Shown here piece after piece: positions 57,061 through 64,000 of a stretch of DNA of 64,000 nt. The stretch's first letter is position 1. Every line of letters starts with the position of its first letter. Made by a program: the position numbers and the translations under genes. The notes beneath the pieces are model-generated. The model ran no database searches, had not been told where the DNA came from, and worked only from the letters and a program-made list of their open reading frames with translations. Source of the DNA: Ceratopteris richardii (taxonomy: Eukaryota; Streptophyta; Polypodiopsida; Polypodiales; Pteridaceae); the NCBI GenBank assembly GCA_020310875.1, contig CM035435.1, forward strand, positions 72,689,492-72,753,491, read 5' to 3'.

Positions 57061-58082
57061 TAGTAAATGTTGCAATGCCATGGCAAAAAGATTGGTTTCT
57101 TGACATTAAACCTGAAGACAACAAAATGTTGAGGGAGCTTCATGTTGAAATATTAGCTAGTGTGGTCAACATTTCACTCAGGTATATCTAGAGGCCTTAA
57201 AGTGCTATTGTTTTGCTTAATTTTCTAGTTCCTTAATTGAATTTTTATTTCTTGATTTGTAGGGTTCTTCTTCAACAATGTGAGGAAGCGGTTCAAAGAA
57301 AAGTTTAGATTCTCTGGTGACAGAGTGTTTTTTGCATAAACATGGAGATGCCAAGTCCTTTCTACAGGATTTTATAGAAGAGGTAGAATGTGTTATCTAC
57401 CCATATATTGAAAAGTAAGTATTCATCTTCAGTTTGGAAAGATATTTGTTTCATTTAAGATATTGAAAAATAAGTATATTTACATGCAAATCATTGACAG
57501 GGGCCATTGGATTTTGATTATTGTTGACTTCAATGCATATCAAGCTCTTTTCCTCAATTCTCTTCAATCACAATATGGGAATTGCAAAGTGTAAGTTGCT
57601 ATACATTTTGTTGTTCTCTATTTAAAAGCCATGCCATCCATTCTGATTTTTACTTTACAATGCAATGCTGGAAAGCTTCTCAAGATGCATATTGATCAAA
57701 AGTTTCCTGGAATTGCTAAAATGAATGAAGAAAAGCATTTGGATACATACAAATTCATGTGCCATTGCAGAGAGACTCAACATCATGTGGCTGGAGAGTA
57801 ATTGCAAATGCTGTAAGATTCTTGGAAAGAAAGTTTTACAGTCCTGAATTGAATTTATCAGACTACCCAGATGCATGGATCATCGTGATCAGAGAAAGAG
57901 CAATAAATGGCATCATGAAACATGCAATCTGCCCCTATGATTCAGACTCACCTCCACCCCCTCCACCTGATAAAAAAAAGTCTGAAGATAAAAAGAAAGG
58001 GCTTCCTCTTCACTCACCATTAAAGCATGGGACCAACAAAAAGAGTCAAGCAGAAAGCTCCAAAAAGGGACAGAAGCAATAG
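57061..58082 (+). pseudogene. Gene C part 2: Ulp1/C48-like cysteine protease
   Basis: Coding text resumes in another frame (AMPWQKDWFLDIKPEDNKML) and crosses three introns of 81, 86 and 87 bp: 57182-57262 (GTATAT..GTAG), 57415-57500 (GTAAGT..ACAG) and 57589-57675 (GTGTAA..AAAG). Exon 3 has GHWILIIVDF (catalytic His) and LFLNSL, with Asn where Ulp1 usually has Asp. Exon 4 has VPLQRDSTSCGWRVIANA, giving the Gln and the catalytic Cys. The C-tail is proline- and lysine-rich, ending at TAG 58080-58082. Frameshifts lie near 57040, 57308 and 57757. Ulp1 enzymes cleave SUMO. The 15-base gap after the histone stop, in the presence of several other shifts, suggests that parts 1 and 2 were one fused protein of about 490 residues; two genes remain possible. 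Confidence 0.78.
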
Positions 58083-58445
58083 AGAAAACAGGGCTCCAAA
58101 AAGGATAGAAAGGGTTGAATCATTTTTGAGTCTTAGATTGAAATCTATTGTAAAACCAACATAGGTTGGAAGATTTATTTATGTACAAATTGTATGTACT
58201 TATGCCAATCTTCATCTCGAAGATGGTCATTGTAACCATATTTATTTGCCTTTACAATATTTATATGCCTTGAGAAATAAACAGTTGTATTGAACCTTTT
58301 GAGAGTTAAACAAAAGTTCATTGCATGGTCCAATTAAATTTTTTCGTGTCACAAATATGACTGCATTGTGGGTTTCTTACTTCATTCCTATTGGAAAGTT
58401 TAAATTGGAGAAGATACAGAAGAATATAAAGAATTAAGGGGACAT

Positions 58446-58508
58446 GACCGATACAAGCGATACGGGGAATCAGAGAATTTTGGATTGCCCCTATCGCTTG
58501 CATCGGTC
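58446..58508. repeat. Hairpin 7
   Basis: Left arm GACCGATACAAGCGATACGG plus GG (58446-58467) pairs with CCCCTATCGCTTGCATCGGT plus C (58488-58508) with one mismatch and one bulge. It lies 364 bases after the gene C stop. Confidence 0.9.
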
Positions 58509-58645
58509 GTATTATCCATTTCAACATAGGATCCCCTTTTAGCAACCTCGCATGAGATGAGCTGTTACTAATTGTTTTTACGCTCATGAGTCAAATCTTT
58601 ACGCAAGGTCACTTGTTGAAGTCTCTCGCGGTAGTTTGCTAACAC

Positions 58646-58708
58646 GACCAATCTAAGTGATAAGGGCCATCTGACAAGTTCAGATGGCACTAGTCGCTTG
58701 CATCGGTC
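58646..58708. repeat. Hairpin 8
   Basis: 29-bp arms (58646-58674 and 58680-58708) with several mismatches; the right arm ends GTCGCTTGCATCGGTC. It is the rightmost copy and may mark the edge of region T. Confidence 0.85.
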
Positions 58709-59246
58709 CTCTTCTCTTATCTCGTCTCCTCTGTTTTATGCCTTAAGTCATGCTCTTCATATTTTGAAATACCAAACCTTGGATTGGAATTTGCACCAGG
58801 TTCTCCACCCTCTCTTATATTACTTGTTTTGTGTACCATGATATTTTCTCTTGCATTACTTGAGGACAGAAAAGTTGGATAGAATCAAATTATTTAATTG
58901 AGATTAATGTGCACCTTTGATAGACTATAATAATTAAATTGAAATTAGATATTGAATTCTAGATCTCTTGTTCATCTAGAATTAACTTATGCAAGTTCCT
59001 TTATAATTATTTCTTAGTTGGAACCTCATCAGAATGTTAAGATTAAACAAAAAAAATGCCAATATGAGTTTAGATGAAGGGGAATAATTGAAGTCATCAA
59101 TTCACTCTTGCAAATAAAAATCAATGGAAATATGAAATAAAGGACCTAAAAAATATCTAAGAATGTCTTGGTTTATATTCTTATCATTGTACAATAAGAA
59201 CCTCATCAAAATCTTGAAAGTAAATTAAAAAATGCAAATATGAATA
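58709..59246. other. No gene seen; diverged tandem pair
   Basis: AT-rich DNA. GGAACCTCATCAGAATGTTAAG (by position about 59021-59075) has a diverged second copy at about 59198-59245. No terminal repeat matching 44.1 kb was found. Confidence 0.55.
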
Positions 59247-59475
59247 TGTTGATATATTTAGGTAGTATGTGTGTGAACACACTAGGACCGTCGGGGCACT
59301 TTTTTCCCTCTTTAGGAGGTTTTCTTCCCCCGGCTTGTATATACGCCTATTGCCCTAATGGGCTACTTATCTTTGTACATTCTCTAGTAATACATTCAAT
59401 ATTGTGTGTTGTGCTCCAAGATTCTTCTTCTTCCTTGTGCTTTTCGTGTGCTTCCACAAATGTCTAACTCCAAAA
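59247..59475 (+). repeat. 5' LTR of Copia-G
   Basis: 229 bp, TGTTGATATATTTAGG to CTAACTCCAAAA; the last CA has mutated to AA. Confidence 0.9.
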
Positions 59476-59477
59476 AT

Positions 59478-59489
59478 TGGTATCACAGC
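59478..59489 (+). promoter_or_regulatory. Primer-binding site of Copia-G
   Basis: TGGTATCACAGC, one change from the initiator-Met site. Confidence 0.8.
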
Positions 59490-59829
59490 AAGTCGTCGCT
59501 TCATCTAGGGCGCCATCAACACTCCTCTGTTTGTAGTCTCAGAATCGCACGAATTTGGTGAGCATAATCAGCGTGTTTTCGAGATCAAAACAGCTTTGCT
59601 TTGTGATGCCGAAATCGCGATCTAAGCTCGTTTCGGCCTTCACACGCACTATCGTAGCGCTTGTGCAGGCTATTTCATCTTTTTGTGCCAAAGGTATATA
59701 CTAGTTTCTGTTCGCCAGTATAAGCATCTTGAAGTCTGCTACAGGTCTAATGGAATTTGTTTGGGTAGTTCTGTTCAACTTTTTGAGATACAGTCAATTT
59801 TCTGCATCAAGGTATTTTAGTCACCGGCC

Positions 59830-60890
59830 ATGGTTGAAAGCAGTGATGTATTCCATATGTTGGTTGTTGAGGATAAGTTGGATGGTACCAACTACCCATT
59901 ATGGGCTTATATGATGCGACATGTGTTGGTTGCAAAAGGACTGTGGAACATTGTACAGGTGTCAAAAAACATCCTATCACACCTGCAACTGTTACAATTG
60001 CAGGTACTGAAGCTGATGCAGAAGGTGTCGAAGATGATATTCTGCATATTCCTATTCGTGCTACGGTTTCTGCTGCACCTACTGCAGAGCAGATTTTTTG
60101 GGATGGCAGAGATGCCCAGGCACATGCATTGATAGCTTTCTCTGTCAAATGTGCAATTATTCCTCAAATTCGCTCTTGTAGAACAGCTAAGGATGCTTGG
60201 GATACACTTACCACATTGTACCAAGCTAGGAATGAGGCTCGTGTTGCTTACCTCCGAAAACAGTTGGAGAGTGAGCACATGAATGAAGGTGATTCTATGG
60301 ACAGTTTCCTAACGAAGATCAAAGACTTGAAGGAACAATTGATTTTTGCTGATGAGGTTATACCAGATAGCTCACTTGTGCAGACCGTTCTGAATGGTCT
60401 TCCTGATTCATATCAGAGTTTTGCTTCTACTCTTCGATTGATGATGAAAGGCAATCGAAATGCCTTATCATTTGAGGAGTTAGTCTCTGTTCTGTTGCAA
60501 GAAGATCAGTCCACGTAGAACAGGTCCATTATGCGAGTTGCAGATGAAGCTTTCTTGGCTAGTCAAAAGGGGAAAGGAAAATGGAGCTCTTCAACTAGTA
60601 AGCAAAAATCTGCTAATTCTGCGTATTTGAAGAAGGAAGATAAAGATGAGAAGAAATCAGAACAGCAGAAATTGTTTTGTAAGTATTGTAAACGGAATGA
60701 TCATATCATAAAGAACTGTCCAAAACTGGCTGCTAAAGAGGCAAAGAAGAAAGAGGGTGGAATGGTTGTTGCAGAGGCCTCTACACCAAAAACAGAGCCT
60801 GCTAATCTTGTGCAGGAAGAAGGGCGTTCACTACTGTCTGCAGTTTTGACCCATCTTCTCATGAGCAGTGCATGTCTGCAGTAGAATTAG
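59830..60890 (+). pseudogene. Copia-G gag
   Basis: The ATG at 59830 opens MVESSDVFHMLVVEDKLDGT. The frame shifts near 59957, runs through the UBN2 region (YQARNEARVAYLRKQLES) to a TAG at 60516, then resumes with the basic tail and a CCHC knuckle CKYCKRNDHIIKNCP (60680). Confidence 0.85.
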
Positions 60891-61884
60891 ATGTTTGGTA
60901 TTTTGACAGTCGGGCGACCAAACATATTACCTCACACCGCAGTTTCTTCTCTTCACTCGAGCCTGCCCCTATAGGGAATACTGTTACATGCGCTAACAAC
61001 TCCTCTTATCCTGTTATGGGAGTTGGTAAGATCATTTTGACTATTGCTGATGGTAGCTCTTACACTTTGGCAGATGCTTTATTTGTACCAGGGATCAAGA
61101 AGAACCTGTTATCAGTTTCTGCATTAGCCAAGATTGGCTTGGTTGTGAAATTTGTTGATGACAGGTGTACAGTTCATGATCTGTCAAATGGCGATGTGAT
61201 TATTGCTTCTGGCATTTTATGTCGTGGGTTGTATAAGCTCATAGACTATGAAAGAGATCTGTAAATGATTTGGCATGTGCAATAAATGATTCTCAGGCTA
61301 TGTCAGATGCAAAGCTTTGGCATGCACGCTTTGGTCATCTGAATTTTGCTAGTTTGCTACGCCTGCAGAAATCTGAAATGGTGTCCTCTTTGCCCAAAAT
61401 TGAGGCACCTGGAAAACATGTTTGTGAAGGTTGTATTTTGGGCAAAATGCAGCGTTCTTCCTTTCCAAAAGATGGTTCAGTTCGGGCTACTCAGAAATTG
61501 CAGCTTGTACATAGTGATGTCTGTGGTCCTATGCAGACACCTTCTTTTGGGAATTATCTTTACTTCGTGACTTTCATCGATGATTTTTCCAGGCATGCAT
61601 GGGTATACCCATTGAAGGCAAAGTCCAAAGTGTTCATGTGCTTCAAACAGTTTTTGGTTTTGGCTGAAAAACTTTCAGCATGTACAATGGGCACCCTCCG
61701 TTCTGATCGAGGGGGGGAGTATATGTCTTCTGATTTTAATGCATTTTTGGCTGAGCATGGGATAAACCACCAGTGTACAGTGTCGTATACACCTTAGCAG
61801 AATGGAGTTGCTGAACGAAAGAACAGGTCACTCATGGAGATGGCGAGGTGTATGGTCAAGAGTCAGACTTTACCACATAGTTTT
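60872..61884 (+). pseudogene. Copia-G protease and integrase (partial)
   Basis: Protease FDSRATKHIT (60902), with DSR in place of DSG; pre-integrase zinc module LWHARFGHLNF (61315) and CEGCILGKM; integrase core FIDDFSRHAWVYPLK (61575) and LRSDRGGEYMS (61695), which keeps the Asp lost in Copia-A. Stops at 61262 and 61795. Confidence 0.88.
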
Positions 61885-62928
61885 TGTTGGTGTAATTTGC
61901 AAGCCTACAGATTTGGCTCAAAGGATGCATTAAAGTCTACACATACATGAAGAAGCATAGGAACATATGCTAGTGGCTAATTACCACTTTACCTCATTGT
62001 AAAAGTCAAATTGACTTGGAATCTTCTGTAATCACCTACCAAAATGAGTCGTGGAAAATATAGCTCATTTGATTGAAGGAATATCTCCAAGAAATTTAGG
62101 AGCTTGATCATAGGGAGCCAAAATTTTAATTTGAATTCAAATCTTTGTTCATTACATATAAAAGGTGAACATGAAAAGTCGCGGTTAGAGAGATCATTCC
62201 CGAGCCTCATTCTACTGATTTTGAGTGTATGTGAGGACTATAATATAGCCTACACCTCTCTACACCATTAGGAAATGTTGTTGATGCCAATGGGATTGTA
62301 TACAAATAGATACATTTACATCATTCATCTCTGAGTTCTCTATTAGTCTACTCAAAAGTCTGTCAACTTGTCAAGGGCATATCTCGGTCAATTCTTCACC
62401 AAATCAAGTGATTCAAAGCTTTTTAGATTCAGTTCAAAGTCATCTACCTGCTGTCAAAGTTTGAAGTGATTATATTCAGCCATTTCAGAGAAATCTACGT
62501 CCAGGTGAACTCTGGTCATTTTCTACTACAGTCCTAAAAAGTCGGGGGTATAGCTAAACTTGCTAAATTGATTTCTCTTAGTATAGTTTATCTTTTTACA
62601 TCATTCCACTTGCAAATGGTAGCTTACTAAGCTAGTTAAATACCCCTAGAAGGAATTTTATCAATTTCTATTGTGCTGGTCACACTGAGCAAAACATTCA
62701 GCAGGTGTCAAGACATAAATAGAAGGTTTTCTTGAGTTTGTGAACTTCAAAGTTATCTGTTTTGGTTCAATCATTACACACATCACTTACAAAGTACATA
62801 GGCCATTTTTTGGTTTTATTGGAAAGCTAAGAAGGTCTACTTATTAACTCTGAAGCAAAAGAGGGCTAGTACAAAGTAGGTTTAGCAGTACCTACTCAGT
62901 CTCTTGGAGCATCCATCCATCTATCCCA
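61885..62928 (+). repeat. 5' LTR of Copia-D
   Basis: About 1044 bp, TGTTGGTGTAATTTGC to CATCTATCCCA. The left border is fixed by interruption of the Copia-G integrase, the right border by the primer site four bases downstream. Confidence 0.85.
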
Positions 62929-62932
62929 AGAG

Positions 62933-62944
62933 TGGTATCAGAGC
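62933..62944 (+). promoter_or_regulatory. Primer-binding site of Copia-D
   Basis: TGGTATCAGAGC, initiator-Met type. Confidence 0.9.
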
Positions 62945-62956
62945 AATAGAGGTAAA

Positions 62957-64000
62957 ATGGGAGATGGTTTTCCTTCATTTATTGATAAATTGGACAGGAA
63001 CAACTATCAAGCTTGGTCTCTAAGGATGAAGACCTACTTAGAAGGAAGGAGTCTCTATGGATACATCTCAGGAGATGAGGAATTGCCCTCATTCAAAGCA
63101 AGAGGATTACCAACCAAGGAAGAACAATAAAAGCTCAACACATGGTGTGCTAAGGATGCATTGGCAAGGTCTTATTTATCAACTCTATCTCTGACTTTCT
63201 TTTGCCACATATGAGAAATTGTAAGACATCCCAAGAAACTTGGAAAACCTTATCATCATACTTTTCCTCCAATACAAGGGCTAGGAAAAATCAGTTGTGG
63301 ATTGAATTCACAACACTAAGGAAGCAACCTAAGCAAGCTATTTCAGAATTTGTGACCAAGATCAAAGATGTTGCAGATCAGTTAGCAAGCATAGGAGAAG
63401 AAATTGAAGAAGAACAATTTGTAAGGCAAGTGATAAATGGAATCAACGCTGATGACAAATGGGAAAGCTTCACCACAGCAATGGATCTCTACATGGACAT
63501 GCACACTCCAGATCTTACAACTCTCATGGGACAACTATTTACACATGAAGCAAAGCTCACCAAAAATGGAGATACATCCAAAGGTAATAACTCTTCTGCC
63601 CTATACACTGATAAGAAGTCTAAGGATAAAGGTAAGAGCAAAAAGATGGAAGAGGAAGGCTCTACCTCCCAAGCCAACTATGCAGGGAGAGGTAGATCTT
63701 CAAGAGGAAGGGGCAGAGGAGGTAAGCAAGGTAGGGGGAGACCCTATAACTCATCACCATGCAACATTTGTGGTTTATCAAATCATACTACAGATGAGTG
63801 TTTCAGGAATTAAAAAAATCATAGAGGAAGAGGCTACCAAAGAGGTGGATACTCACAGTCAAGAGGAAGGTTCAACAATCACCAAGGCCACAACAACAAT
63901 TACAACAAAAATTACAATGGCAACTACCAAGGAGGATTCAAAACCAAAAAGGACTACAACAACTACACAGAGGAGCAGGATGACTCTCTTCTGATCATGA
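62957..64000 (+). pseudogene. Copia-D gag, running off the window
   Basis: The ATG at 62957 opens MGDGFPSFIDKLDRNNYQAW, a typical copia gag (DUF4219-like) start. There is a TAA at 63128 and a frameshift near 63205. The UBN2 core follows (NQLWIEFTTLRKQPKQAISE, then VTKIKDVADQLASIGEEIEE), then an RG-rich segment and a perfect knuckle CNICGLSNHTTDEC (63760). A TAA at 63811 interrupts; the same frame continues (HRGRGYQRGGYSQSRGRF) to the window end. It is a different family from Copia-1 and Copia-C. Confidence 0.85.

Larger units (their letters stand above)
44108..58710. mobile_element. Region T: multi-gene insert with histone-like and Ulp1-like genes
   Basis: This block lies between a truncated copia gag and a Copia-1 LTR. 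It holds three gene remnants with short introns (A plus, B minus, C plus), a divergent promoter, and up to eight related hairpins that I found nowhere else in the window. An intact LINE is a later guest. The shared hairpins tie genes B and C together; gene A is included by proximity and because it matches a family I associate with mobile elements. Borders: the left one may be at 44108, where copia homology ends; the right one lies somewhere between 58710 and 59246. No matching terminal inverted repeats were found, so its nature as one transposon is inferred. Confidence 0.5.
59247..61884 (+). mobile_element. Copia-G, Copia-1 element cut by Copia-D
   Basis: It has the 5' LTR, primer site, gag, protease and the first half of integrase of the Copia-1 family, ending at 61884 where the Copia-D LTR begins (61880-61884 GTTTT would be its target site). 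The 3' half would lie beyond the window. Confidence 0.9.

Noticed and set aside
56379-58082. Ordinary host CENH3 gene
   Set aside because: The C-extension, the adjoining protease, the hairpins and the multiple shifts do not fit a host centromere histone gene, although an ancient capture from one is likely.

Overview
This is nuclear DNA of a land plant with a large, repeat-filled genome. Several things point to a plant: Ty1/copia and Ty3/gypsy elements primed from initiator-Met tRNA (TGGTATCAGAGC next to several LTRs), a plant L1-type LINE whose ORF1 has a DUF4283-like region and a CCHC knuckle, TA- and GA-rich microsatellites, and short GT-AG introns of about 80 bp. The exact lineage cannot be fixed from sequence alone; a fern or gymnosperm is a weak guess. 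I see no convincing single-copy host gene and no rRNA, tRNA or CRISPR.

Layout. 1-10.97 kb holds broken pieces of one copia family (here Copia-1) in both orientations, with an unrelated solo LTR (3306-4900) and a large compound microsatellite near 8.8 kb. 10.97-34.7 kb is a deep nest: gypsy G1 (10975-14427) carries gypsy G2 (14428-34701), which carries a gag-protease-only LTR element G3 (19308-30694, minus strand), which carries a nearly complete Copia-1 element (21033-26127). 34.7-36.5 kb is the 5' end of another copia-like element. 36.6-39.0 kb is low-copy-looking DNA with a decayed minus-strand coding region of unknown identity. 39.1-44.1 kb holds copia fragments, chiefly Copia-C on the minus strand.

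44.1-58.7 kb is the part worth attention (called region T). It carries three decayed, intron-containing genes not explained by any LTR element. Gene A (plus) belongs to a family I recall from transposon-linked proteins but cannot name. Gene B (minus) is unrecognised. Gene C (plus) encodes a histone H3 fold, closest in motif to centromeric H3 (CENH3), followed by a Ulp1/C48 SUMO-protease-like domain. Genes B and C share a divergent promoter. At least six, probably eight, copies of a roughly 65-bp hairpin with 18-29 bp arms built on GACCGATGCAAGCGAT lie in the gene B intron, between B and C, and just after C; I saw none elsewhere in the window. The simplest reading is a degraded multi-gene mobile element, or a foreign insert, that carries its own histone, protease and binding or processing sites.

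An intact LINE (49155-55492) landed inside gene B. Removing it with one copy of its AAGTAG target duplication restores gene B's reading frame exactly. 59.2-64 kb is one more Copia-1 copy, cut at 61884 by a third copia family (Copia-D) with an LTR of about 1 kb that runs off the window.

Age order inferred from nesting: region T and G1 are old; Copia-A, the LINE and Copia-D are young. Nearly all coding regions carry frameshifts or stops; the LINE alone has two fully open ORFs.
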